A stretch of DNA of 34,620 nt from positions 2,028,104 through 2,062,723 of the forward strand of contig CP070728.1 in the NCBI GenBank assembly GCA_020351025.1, in the 5' to 3' direction. The notes under the pieces were generated by a model. It searched no databases, was not told the origin of the DNA, and saw only the letters and a list, made by a program, of their open reading frames with translations. This stretch comes from Planctomycetota bacterium. GTDB taxonomy: Bacteria; Planctomycetota; Phycisphaerae; Sedimentisphaerales; Anaerobacaceae. The position numbers and the translations under genes are program-made. This document shows positions 1 through 7,206 of the stretch, in pieces. The stretch's first letter is position 1. Every line of letters begins with the position of its first letter.

Positions 1-209
1 TTCGAAGTGGCAACGTAAAAGAAGTCATTATGGCTACCAATCCTAACATAGCAGGGGACGGCACAGCTCTTTATATAAGCTCACTACTTAAAAATACGAG
101 CGTTAAAATCACCCGCCTGGCCAGGGGTTTGCCCACCGGAAGCACGATCGAATACGCAAGCGGTAAAATGCTCACCGACGCTATAATTGGGAGACAGCAA
201 ATAGAGTAA
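1..209 (+). CDS. recR: Recombination mediator protein RecR, C-terminal end (partial)
   Basis: This is the last 68 codons of a gene that starts outside the window, read in the frame beginning at base 3 and ending with TAA at 207-209. RecR works with RecF and RecO to load RecA at single-strand gaps. The visible part is the end of the Toprim domain and the C-terminal tail. It carries the family pattern of a hydrophobic strand followed by A-T-N-P, then G-D-G-T-A-L-Y-I, then the motif T-R-L-A-R-G-L-P-T-G, and a final E-Y-A segment. These match RecR closely. The zinc finger and helix-hairpin-helix parts lie upstream, outside the window. The gene is followed by 120 bases and then rpoN on the same strand. 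Confidence 0.9.
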   Translation, partial: RSGNVKEVIMATNPNIAGDGTALYISSLLKNTSVKITRLARGLPTGSTIEYASGKMLTDAIIGRQQIE

Positions 210-275
210 CACCCATCTTATAGAAGTTTTTGAGCTTACGCCCCACAAAATTGCCTAAATTTCCAGGCACATTTA

Positions 276-284
276 TGGTATAAT
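276..284 (+). promoter_or_regulatory. Extended -10 promoter element for rpoN
   Basis: TGG-TATAAT is a perfect -10 hexamer (279-284) preceded by the TGn extension. No good -35 lies at the normal distance: TTGCCT at 251-256 is 22 bases away. An extended -10 promoter can work without a -35. A start near 291 would give a leader of about 40 bases before rpoN. This rests on sequence match alone. Confidence 0.5.
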
Positions 285-329
285 AGATAAAGACTGAAAT
301 CAGAACAAAAAGTTTACTCAGGTGCTTTT

Positions 330-1775
330 ATGAAGTTGGAGATGAGAGAACAAATGCGGCTGGAGCAGAGAATGAAGCTTGCTCCGCGCATGATTCAATC
401 AATGGAGATTCTCCAGCTTCCGATGCTTGCTCTTGAGGAAAGGATAGAGCAGGAGCTAAACAGCAATCCTGTTCTGGAGACAGAAGGGCCCTCAAAGCCC
501 GAAGAGGAGCCTTCCTCAGGCGAGCTATCCCAGGCTGATATTGACACCGAAAGACTTGAAGATTTCGGACGAATTGAACGTCTCGACGAGGACTACAAAG
601 ATTGGATGGACCGCTCAGAAACCTTTCGGTACCGTCCTCGTACTGATGAGCCTGACCTTAAACTCGAGGCCATAAAAAACACCGCAGCGCCACCTCAATC
701 GCTGCATGAACATCTATCTGACCAGTGGCGTTTAGTCGAAGCCGATGACCAAGTAAAAAAGGCCGGCACCACAATAATTGATTACATCAACGACAGAGGC
801 TATCTGACCGTAAGACTGGAGCATTTGCACAATAAAGATAGAGCCGATTTCACATTCGATGATTTAAAAAAAGCGCTCAAGCTGATTCAAAGCTTAGAAC
901 CAGCAGGTGTCGGTGCTCAAAACCTCAAGGAATGTTTGCTTATACAAATAGCCCAAAGCAGCGACAACATGAGTTTTGAAACAAAGCTAATCGCTGAACA
1001 TATGAACGAATTGATCGAGAATCGCCTGCCCGAAATCGCCAGAAAAATGAATTGCAGGATAGAAAAAATCAATCAAGCCATCGAGCGAATGAGCAAGTTT
1101 GACACATCCCCAGGGCTGCAAATCAGCAAAGACCAAAACCATCCAATCACCGCCGATGTAATAGTGGAACGAATCGAAGATTCAGCGGATTTCTCCGTAC
1201 GACTGGCTGATTCTAATCTGCCGTCCCTGAGAATAAACGACTACTATGCTAAAATGACCAAAGAGAGCGGGCTTAATGCAAAAACCAAGAAGTTTCTGCA
1301 AAACAACATTCGCTCCGCCAAATGGATTATAGATGCGATAGAGCAGCGAAAAAACACACTTCTTAAAGTTGCAAGTGCAGTGGTCAAATTCCAGAGAGAG
1401 TTTTTCGATAATGGGCAGCTGTATCTAAAGCCGTTGCCTATGTCAAAAGTGGCGGATGAGATTGGGGTGCATCTAGCTACCGTTTCCCGCGCTGTCGCGG
1501 GCAAATATATCCAGTGTTCCTGGGGCATATTGCCGCTTCGAAAATTCTTCAGCGGCGGGACAGAAGATGCCCACGGAACCGAACTTAGCTGGGAAGCCAT
1601 ACGGGCAAAACTGCAGCAAATCATCGACAACGAAGATAAATCCAAACCGTTGAGTGACGACCAAATCCGAAAAAAACTGGCCGAGGCCGGCATCAAAAAC
1701 CTTGCCCGACGAACTGTTGCAAAGTATCGAAAGCTCCTAAATATCCCCTCGGCAAGATTCAGAAAAAAGTATTAA
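330..1775 (+). CDS. rpoN: RNA polymerase sigma-54 factor
   Basis: Sigma-54 directs RNA polymerase to -24/-12 promoters and needs an AAA+ activator to open them. The protein has 481 residues, normal for the family. Residues 1-50 are the glutamine- and leucine-rich activator-interacting region I. Residues 60-110 are the acidic, variable region II. The core-binding domain follows, with the conserved S-L-E-P-A-G-V-G-A-Q-N-L segment near residue 190. A helix-turn-helix lies near residues 375-395, and the RpoN box ARRTVAKYR sits at 459-467, complete. The ATG is preceded by a weak CAGGTG. It follows recR but appears to have its own extended -10 promoter. No sigma-54 activator gene is visible in the window, so its regulon cannot be read from here. 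Confidence 0.97.
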   Translation: MKLEMREQMRLEQRMKLAPRMIQSMEILQLPMLALEERIEQELNSNPVLETEGPSKPEEEPSSGELSQADIDTERLEDFGRIERLDEDYKDWMDRSETFRYRPRTDEPDLKLEAIKNTAAPPQSLHEHLSDQWRLVEADDQVKKAGTTIIDYINDRGYLTVRLEHLHNKDRADFTFDDLKKALKLIQSLEPAGVGAQNLKECLLIQIAQSSDNMSFETKLIAEHMNELIENRLPEIARKMNCRIEKINQAIERMSKFDTSPGLQISKDQNHPITADVIVERIEDSADFSVRLADSNLPSLRINDYYAKMTKESGLNAKTKKFLQNNIRSAKWIIDAIEQRKNTLLKVASAVVKFQREFFDNGQLYLKPLPMSKVADEIGVHLATVSRAVAGKYIQCSWGILPLRKFFSGGTEDAHGTELSWEAIRAKLQQIIDNEDKSKPLSDDQIRKKLAEAGIKNLARRTVAKYRKLLNIPSARFRKKY

Positions 1776-1807
1776 AATCTCCGATAGGCTCCCCACCGTG
1801 AACCATT

Positions 1808-1876
1808 GTCATTTTGAGCGAGCCGTCTTCCATAGCAGTAGCTGTGCTACTGTAGAGGACGGAAGTTAAGAATCTC
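1808..1876. repeat. Possible intergenic hairpin or REP/MITE-like repeat
   Basis: This lies in the 253-base gap between rpoN and arsR. A perfect 7-base inverted repeat, CAGTAGC-TGT-GCTACTG (1836-1852), has outer partial pairing of CCGTC with GACGG. It is flanked by TCATTTTGAGCG on the left and AAGAATCTC on the right. That pair of flanks resembles dispersed short repeats seen in many bacterial genomes. Only one copy is present in the window, so repetition is an inference. There is no T-tract, so it is not a convincing terminator for rpoN. Confidence 0.35.
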
Positions 1877-1968
1877 ATTGCTTTAGCTAACATATATAGT
1901 CCTTGGGACCTCGTGATTTTGAGGCTAACACCCGAAGATCCTATCCTGAAAAATATTTAACATTTTGC

Positions 1969-2006
1969 TTGAACTTTATTGGCTTATGTGAGTATATAAT
2001 CACATA
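1969..2006 (+). promoter_or_regulatory. arsR operon promoter with overlapping operator palindrome
   Basis: TTGAAC (1969-1974) is a plausible -35. TATATA/TATAAT (1993-2000) is the -10, at a spacing of 18-20 bases. A perfect inverted repeat with 7-base arms, TATGTGA (1985-1991) and TCACATA (2000-2006), brackets the -10. A palindrome lying over the -10 just ahead of an ArsR-family gene is the usual layout for ArsR autorepression. The operator role is inferred; the repeat is seen directly. Confidence 0.65.
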
Positions 2007-2028
2007 GTCATTTAGTTGGAGCTCTTTT

Positions 2029-2358
2029 ATGTTAAGCAAGGAAAAACAGTTGCTGTTTGAAAAACAGGGGGAAATTGCAAAGGCTATAGCTCATCCTCTG
2101 CGAATCGCTATCCTTAATTTTTTAAAAGATGGCCCGCAATGTGTCTGTGATATCGCCGAATACATCGGTTCTGAACGCTCAAATGTCTCAAGGCATCTTT
2201 CACTTATGACAAAAGCGGCCCTTTTGGAACACCGCAAAGAAGGACTCAAGGTCATTTACAAACTCAAAACACCATGCATCCTCGATTTCTTCTCATGTGT
2301 AACCGCCTGTTTGAAGCAGCAGGCCAAAGACAGCGAAAAATTGCTAAAAGCCCTATAG
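2029..2358 (+). CDS. arsR: ArsR-family winged-helix repressor
   Basis: This 109-residue repressor probably binds the palindrome just upstream and lets go when a trivalent arsenical (or another soft metal) binds its cysteines. Residues 15-85 form the winged helix, with the usual A-H-P-L-R-I-A-I-L start and an S-N-V-S-R-H-L-S recognition helix. The cysteine pair C-V-C-D in the second helix of the fold matches the C-V-C-D metal site of E. coli ArsR. Further cysteines near the C-terminus (C-I-L-D-F-F-S-C-V-T-A-C) could supply a third ligand. TTGGAG lies before the ATG. It is the first gene of a seven-gene run ending with acr3, which supports arsenic as the signal. Other thiophilic metals cannot be ruled out. 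Confidence 0.9.
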   Translation: MLSKEKQLLFEKQGEIAKAIAHPLRIAILNFLKDGPQCVCDIAEYIGSERSNVSRHLSLMTKAALLEHRKEGLKVIYKLKTPCILDFFSCVTACLKQQAKDSEKLLKAL

Positions 2359-2385
2359 CCGATGTCCGTTTACAAGGATAAAAGT

Positions 2386-3696
2386 ATGAAAAAGGAATTT
2401 AAAATATTGGCAACTCTTGTAACTATCTTTATTGTTGCATACGCTTTGCCTTTAGGAAATCCTAAGATTCAGCAAGCGATTCAGGAAGCATTTCGGCTTC
2501 TTCAGTGGTACGCTCGTAATCATACATTGGCCTGCGTTGTCCCCGCTTTATTTATCGCCGGTGCTATCATAACGTTTTTGTCACAGGCCTCCGTAATGCG
2601 CTATCTGGGACCAAAATCTAATCCAGTCACAGCATACGCCATCGCATCAGTATCGGGTTGTATCCTGGCGGTTTGCTCCTGTAGCGTGCTGCCAATGTTC
2701 GCAGGCATCTACAAACTCGGTGCCGGTCTGGGACCAGCCTCGGCCTTTTTGTATTCAGGGCCAGCTATAAACATCCTCGCCATATTCTTAAGTGCAAGGG
2801 TATTGGGGTTCTCCATTGGAGCAGGGCGAGCTGTCGGTGCTGTAGTCTTTGCAGTGGTGATCGGCCTGCTGATGGCGACAATGTTTCGCAAAGGCGAGCG
2901 AGCAAAGGTCGAAGCCGCCCTCCAGATGCCCGAACCCGAAAAACCTCGCCGTCATATCACAAAGACAGCCATCTTCATGGCCTGCATGATCCTGTTTCTT
3001 GTCTTCAGCGACTGGTTCAACCCAGGAAATGTCGTCGTGAAAACAACTGATGGTCAAGAGTTCAAGGCCGTAGTTATTAACGAGACCGCCGATGCTATTC
3101 GCCTCCAACTCGAACAAGATATCGATACAGCCAAATTTGGCGAAAAAATAACACTACCTAAATCCGAGATCGCCGATATGCAGGAACAACAGACATGGGT
3201 AATCGCTGTCTACCATATTCGATGGTACTTGGCAGGACTATCAGGACTGGCAGTTCTGATTATGGCCTGGCATTGGTTTGAAAGGAATGAACTTCGAGAA
3301 TGGATGCAAAACACCTGGCAGTTCACGAAGCTACTTGTTCCGCTGCTATATGGCGGCGTCTTTATCGTCGGCTTCATCAGTGTCCTTCTGCCCGAAAAAC
3401 AGGTGGCGCAGTTGGTTGGTGACAACAGCCTGCGGGCCAATCTCGTAGCCAGTGTCATTGGTGCATTCTGGTATTTCGCCACACTAACTGAAATCCCCAT
3501 CACACAGGCCCTGATGAAGCTCGGGATGCACCATGGGCCTGTCCTGGCGCTACTGCTGGCCGGTCCTGCACTCTCATTGCCCAATATCCTTGTCATTCGA
3601 AAGGTTATGGGAAACACCAAAACGCTCGTCTTCATCTTGCTGGTAGTCGTAATGTCCACGATTGTTGGGATGTTCTTCGGCACCTTTTGGGGATAA
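2386..3696 (+). CDS. ArsP/DUF318-family permease with an inserted soluble loop
   Basis: This is a polytopic inner-membrane permease of the Pfam ArsP_1 (DUF318) family, whose studied members export trivalent organoarsenicals; related members move other soft metals. I chose the ATG at 2386, because AAGGA (2374-2378) lies 7 bases ahead of it. The in-frame ATG at 2362 has no ribosome site. The product is 436 residues. The first half has about five membrane helices and the cysteine motif C-S-C-S (residues 97-100). The second half repeats the fold, with the typical P-A-L-S-L-P-N segment. Between them lies a long non-membrane stretch. Its residues of about 215-270, with a strand-rich K-T-T-D-G-Q-E-F start, look like a small beta-barrel domain. 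It follows arsR with a 27-base gap. The substrate (methylarsenite, aromatic arsenicals or another metal) is inferred. Confidence 0.8.
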   Translation: MKKEFKILATLVTIFIVAYALPLGNPKIQQAIQEAFRLLQWYARNHTLACVVPALFIAGAIITFLSQASVMRYLGPKSNPVTAYAIASVSGCILAVCSCSVLPMFAGIYKLGAGLGPASAFLYSGPAINILAIFLSARVLGFSIGAGRAVGAVVFAVVIGLLMATMFRKGERAKVEAALQMPEPEKPRRHITKTAIFMACMILFLVFSDWFNPGNVVVKTTDGQEFKAVVINETADAIRLQLEQDIDTAKFGEKITLPKSEIADMQEQQTWVIAVYHIRWYLAGLSGLAVLIMAWHWFERNELREWMQNTWQFTKLLVPLLYGGVFIVGFISVLLPEKQVAQLVGDNSLRANLVASVIGAFWYFATLTEIPITQALMKLGMHHGPVLALLLAGPALSLPNILVIRKVMGNTKTLVFILLVVVMSTIVGMFFGTFWG

Positions 3697-3700
3697 ATGA

Positions 3701-4390
3701 ATGGCTGAAATTAGAAAAAATGAACCGGCGCCAGGCTACCCGCCGGAAGAAGGTTGTTACCTTCGCGGCAATGACTATTCACCGGTCGCGGTGGTTGTGA
3801 TTTTAAAATGGAGAAGAGAGAAGATACCTCAATCAATAGAAGAGTTTGTTAGAACAGGATTAGAAAGTGGCGCGGCATTATCCGGGACACTGCAAACTGA
3901 AAATGTAGGATTAGAAAAAGTAATTTGCAATATAATTGCCAACCCCAACATCAGATATCTGATTGTGTGTGGTCCAGAGTCTCCCGGCCATTTGGTTGGG
4001 GATTGTATCAGGGCTTTGTATGAGAATGGAATCGATGAAAATCGAAGAATAATCGGAACAAAGGCGCCGGCACCTTATCTTTTTAATATCCCTGTGGAGT
4101 GGGTGGATAGATTTATAGAGCAGACAAACTTAATTGATTTGGTTAACGAAGGCTCATGCGAGATTATTAAAGACGCGGTGTGGTCTTGTTATCAGGAAAA
4201 ACCAACAAGATTTAGAGGCTATGAGCTTTCCGATATTGGAGCATATGAGGGAGAGGCGATTTGTGGAAAAATTACCTGGAAAATTACAAATCCTGCTTAT
4301 GCTCCAAAGGATAAGCGAGAACAGGAGGCTTTAGAAAAAATGCAAAAATTGATAAAAAGCTTAAGGAAAGGAGTAGTCGATGAGGATTGA
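3701..4390 (+). CDS. MtrA-like corrinoid-binding protein
   Basis: The 229 residues match tetrahydromethanopterin S-methyltransferase subunit A (Pfam MtrA), the cobamide-carrying methyl carrier of methanogens. Visible signatures are E-S-G-A-A-L-S-G (55-62), T-E-N-V-G-L-E-K-V (66-74), N-I-I-A-N-P-N-I-R (78-85) and C-G-P-E-S-P-G-H (90-97). Then come I-I-G-T and an N-I-P-V-E segment. In archaeal MtrA a histidine is the lower ligand of cobalt; His97 is the natural candidate here. There is no C-terminal membrane helix, so the protein should be cytosolic. No other mtr gene is nearby. It starts 4 bases after the permease, with GGGGA ahead of the ATG, and its end overlaps the next gene by 11 bases, so it belongs to the arsenic operon. 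A role as methyl carrier for arsenic is my inference. Confidence 0.8.
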   Translation: MAEIRKNEPAPGYPPEEGCYLRGNDYSPVAVVVILKWRREKIPQSIEEFVRTGLESGAALSGTLQTENVGLEKVICNIIANPNIRYLIVCGPESPGHLVGDCIRALYENGIDENRRIIGTKAPAPYLFNIPVEWVDRFIEQTNLIDLVNEGSCEIIKDAVWSCYQEKPTRFRGYELSDIGAYEGEAICGKITWKITNPAYAPKDKREQEALEKMQKLIKSLRKGVVDED

Positions 4391-4610
4391 AATATTGGGT
4401 ACTGGTTGCCCAAAATGCAAGAAGCTGGCTGAAAATGCGGAAGCGGCCGCCAGAGAACTTGGTATCGAGTATGAACTAAAAAAAGTTACGGACATCAGCG
4501 AGATTATGAAATTCGGCGTGATGATGACACCGGCTCTGGCAGTAGATGGTCAGGTAAAAGCCTCCGGCAAAGTGCCGTCCGTACAAGATATTAAAGCAAT
4601 GCTGGTATAA
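4380..4610 (+). CDS. Small thioredoxin-like redox protein (ArsE-like)
   Basis: This is a 76-residue glutaredoxin/thioredoxin-fold protein of the 'redox-active disulfide protein 2' (TM0996/MTH895) type. The active site is G-C-P-K-C-K (residues 9-14), and the cis-proline strand is M-M-T-P-A-L. A strong AAGGAG lies ahead of the ATG, and the gene overlaps the end of the MtrA-like gene by 11 bases, which implies coupled translation. Such small proteins commonly sit beside ArsP/DUF318 permeases. With the next two genes it makes a set resembling arsEFG, which I recall being described in Shewanella for nitroaromatic arsenicals. It would supply thiol reducing power in the cytosol. Its exact partner is not shown by the sequence. 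Confidence 0.8.
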   Translation: MRIEILGTGCPKCKKLAENAEAAARELGIEYELKKVTDISEIMKFGVMMTPALAVDGQVKASGKVPSVQDIKAMLV

Positions 4611-4652
4611 ACAGGGCCTTCGGCACGCCCCTTGAGATAAAGGAGACACAAT

Positions 4653-5180
4653 ATGAAGACCAAAACCATAATTAAGATAGTACTGTTACTATTCATTTCC
4701 GGCAGTGTGGCATATCTGGTTGTCGAAGAGGTAGGTTCGAGGCCCGTGTCCTCTCCAGCGGAGAAAGTCCTTCCGGAAGTTGAACCCAACCAAGGACCGT
4801 CCTCGGAGGCGGTGGTCACTCCAAATGCGCCACCTGAGGCGTCACAAAAGGTCGTGGTCTATTATTTTCATGGAACTTTCCGCTGCCCGACCTGCAGGAA
4901 ATTTGAGGCTTTTTCCAGTGAAGCTCTTCGGGAATCGTTCTCGGACGAACTTGAAGATGGGCGCCTAAAGTGGCAAGTGGTCAATGTTGACAAACCCGGT
5001 AACGGACACTTCGTAAGGGACTATCAATTGCACACCAGAGCCATCGTCATTGTGAAAATCCGAGATGGCAAGCAGACCGAGTGGAAGAACCTTGAGAAAA
5101 TATGGGGTCTGGTCGGTGACAAGAAGGCTTTTGTCAAATACATTCAGAGCGAAGTCAGTACGTATTTAGGAGCAAGTTGA
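4653..5180 (+). CDS. Membrane-anchored thioredoxin-like protein (ArsF-like)
   Basis: This 175-residue protein has one N-terminal membrane helix or uncleaved signal (residues 5-24). A proline-rich linker follows (about 30-62), then a thioredoxin-like domain outside the inner membrane. The domain opens with V-V-V-Y-Y-F-H-G-T and has the redox motif R-C-P-T-C-R. It ends with a helix containing F-V-K-Y-I. It resembles the family annotated as 'nitrophenyl compound nitroreductase subunit ArsF'. AAAGGAG precedes the ATG. Its TGA overlaps the ATG of the next gene by one base, so the two are probably made together as partners. A periplasmic electron acceptor for the ArsG-like protein is an equally good reading. 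Confidence 0.8.
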   Translation: MKTKTIIKIVLLLFISGSVAYLVVEEVGSRPVSSPAEKVLPEVEPNQGPSSEAVVTPNAPPEASQKVVVYYFHGTFRCPTCRKFEAFSSEALRESFSDELEDGRLKWQVVNVDKPGNGHFVRDYQLHTRAIVIVKIRDGKQTEWKNLEKIWGLVGDKKAFVKYIQSEVSTYLGAS

Positions 5181-5872
5181 TGTCCGAACTTTTCCTTGGA
5201 GCGTTGTCGGCGTTGTGGGTGGGCATTTTGACCTCTATTAGCCCCTGCCCGTTGGCCACGAATATAGCCGCCATTTCTTTCATTAGCAGACGTATCAGCC
5301 GGACCCGTGTGGTGTTTTTGATGGGTCTACTCTATACACTTGGCAGAATGTTGACATATGTAATTCTCGCGATTCTTCTTGTAACCAGCATTTTGTCTAT
5401 ACCGCAGGTCTCGCATATCCTCCAGAAATATATGAATAAGCTCTTAGGCCCAATATTGATCTTTGTAGGTATGATTTTATTGGAGCTCATACATATTAAT
5501 GTCTCCAGTTCCGGTTTGACGGAAAAAATGCAGAAGCGAGTCGAAGCAGGTGGAATCTGGGGAGCCGGGCTGTTGGGGTTTCTCTTTGCGCTCTCCTTTT
5601 GTCCCATCTCGGCGGCACTTTTTTTCGGAAGTCTAATCCCGCTGTCGGTAAAATGCTCTTCGAGTCTCATGCTCCCAGCCCTATATGGGATTGGGACCGG
5701 CCTGCCAGTCTTTCTGTTCGCTCTCCTCATCGCCTTTGGTGCTCAATCGGTGGGAAAAACATTCAACAAACTGACACAACTCGAATGGTGGACTCGACGT
5801 ATAACAGGCATAATATTTATCTTAATTGGGATTTACTTTTGCCTCGCACACATTTTCGCCATCTTTCAATAA
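5180..5872 (+). CDS. ArsG-like / CcdA-fold membrane protein
   Basis: This is a 230-residue protein with about six membrane helices. The ATG at 5180 has AGGAG 7 bases ahead and overlaps the stop of the ArsF-like gene. An in-frame TTG three bases earlier is less likely. It matches the family annotated as ArsG, described as an efflux permease for aromatic arsenicals. The fold and motifs are those of the CcdA/DsbD electron carriers: S-P-C-P-L in helix 1 and F-C-P-I-S in the matching helix of the second half, one cysteine in each repeat. In CcdA that pair carries thiol electrons from cytosolic thioredoxin to outside proteins. With a thioredoxin on each side of the membrane encoded just upstream, electron transfer is at least as likely as efflux. 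Confidence 0.78.
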   Translation: MSELFLGALSALWVGILTSISPCPLATNIAAISFISRRISRTRVVFLMGLLYTLGRMLTYVILAILLVTSILSIPQVSHILQKYMNKLLGPILIFVGMILLELIHINVSSSGLTEKMQKRVEAGGIWGAGLLGFLFALSFCPISAALFFGSLIPLSVKCSSSLMLPALYGIGTGLPVFLFALLIAFGAQSVGKTFNKLTQLEWWTRRITGIIFILIGIYFCLAHIFAIFQ

Positions 5873-5920
5873 GAAAAATAGCAATACCGCAAAACTGAAT
5901 AAGCGTATAGAGTTAAAACT

Positions 5921-7108
5921 GTGAGACAACAAATACACACAACGAAAAACGCAAAGGGCCTAAGTGTCTTTGAAAAATATCTGACTTTATGGGTGCTTCT
6001 GTGCATAGCTGGGGGCATAACTCTCGGCAAGCTTGCACCCGAATTCGCAAGATATCTTGACAGTATGGCTATATATGTTGGCAAAGCCCCCGTTGTATCC
6101 ATCCCTATCGCCGTGTGCCTCTTCTTTATGATGTACCCAATTATGGTGAAAATCGATTTCGCCGAGGTCCTCAAAGCCGGCAAAAGTATCAAGCCAGTCG
6201 GATTGACTCTCTTCGTCAACTGGGCAATCAAACCCTTTACAATGTATGCAATCGCCCTGTTTTTCCTCGGCACACTTTTTCACAGTCTAATCGGCCCTGA
6301 TGCCATTGACCAAGTCAGAATGCCTTTGGGACTTGACCTGCCCCTTGGTGCCACCTATGGCGCTGGAAAAGTCGTCGAAGTTGAAGGCATCAAGATGCTA
6401 CAGGTTCCGCTCTGGAGAAGCTACTTGGCTGGTTGTATACTTCTTGGAATAGCCCCCTGTACTGCTATGGTTCTCGTTTGGGGATACCTTGCTAAGGGAA
6501 ACGATGGACATACGCTTGTAATGGTGGCAATCAACTCATTGACTATGCTCTTTCTTTATGGCCCATTGGGCGGCTTCTTGCTCGGCATCGGCCGCCTGCC
6601 CGTTCCCTGGCAGGCATTGTTACTATCTATTGCTATATACGTTGCTTTACCATTGGTTGCTGGATACCTGTCACGAAAGGCAATTATTGCCGCAAAAGGT
6701 CAAGACTGGTTCAAAGAAAAATTCCTGCACTTTCTCACACCAGTTACAATAATCGCTTTGCTTATTACATTAGTCTTGCTGTTCTCTTTTAAGGGAGATG
6801 TTATTCTTTCTAACCCATTAACAATCCTCTGGATAGCTATACCTCTTTTTATTCAAACAAATCTTATTTTCTGGCTGGCTTACGGACTCTCGAAAGTCTT
6901 GAAACTTCGCTACCGCGATGCAGCCCCATCTGCAATGATAGGAGCGTCAAATCACTTTGAGGTTGCTATTGCCACCGCAACAATGCTGTTCGGCTTATCA
7001 TCCGGAGCCGCTTTGGCAACAGTCGTTGGTGTGCTTATTGAGGTACCGGTTATGTTGATGCTGGTCAAAATATGTGTGCGAACCCAAAATTGGTTTGCGA
7101 AACACTAA
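5921..7108 (+). CDS. acr3: Arsenite efflux transporter Acr3
   Basis: Acr3 exports arsenite from the cytoplasm using the proton gradient. The 395 residues form about ten membrane helices. The key cysteine is present in [13 protein letters not shown] (Cys180), and the late helix has the conserved glutamate in I-E-V-P-V-M. Between residues 125 and 168 there is a loop (P-D-A-I-D-Q-V to P-L-W-R-S-Y) that seems longer than in most Acr3 proteins. That loop explains a length above the usual 350 or so. The start is GTG with no clear ribosome site, 48 bases after the ArsG-like gene. It closes the arsenic operon. No arsC, arsM or arsA is visible nearby, so arsenate reduction and methylation genes, if any, lie elsewhere. 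Confidence 0.94.
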   Translation: MRQQIHTTKNAKGLSVFEKYLTLWVLLCIAGGITLGKLAPEFARYLDSMAIYVGKAPVVSIPIAVCLFFMMYPIMVKIDFAEVLKAGKSIKPVGLTLFVNWAIKPFTMYAIALFFLGTLFHSLIGPDAIDQVRMPLGLDLPLGATYGAGKVVEVEGIKMLQVPLWRSYLAGCILLGIAPCTAMVLVWGYLAKGNDGHTLVMVAINSLTMLFLYGPLGGFLLGIGRLPVPWQALLLSIAIYVALPLVAGYLSRKAIIAAKGQDWFKEKFLHFLTPVTIIALLITLVLLFSFKGDVILSNPLTILWIAIPLFIQTNLIFWLAYGLSKVLKLRYRDAAPSAMIGASNHFEVAIATATMLFGLSSGAALATVVGVLIEVPVMLMLVKICVRTQNWFAKH

Positions 7109-7137
7109 GATGTAGTTACTTGAGTACCTATTCGTTG

Positions 7138-7166
7138 TTGACATTTCTCAGCACCGGAGGTATATA
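7138..7166 (+). promoter_or_regulatory. Sigma-70 promoter for the phosphomannomutase gene
   Basis: A consensus -35, TTGACA (7138-7143), is followed after 17 bases by TATATA (7161-7166). The spacing is ideal. Transcription would start near 7173 and give a leader of about 35 bases. It separates the following gene from the arsenic operon. Confidence 0.7.
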
Positions 7167-7206
7167 TTATCCGCTGAATCTCTTAAGCAATTAAGGAACT
7201 TACACA

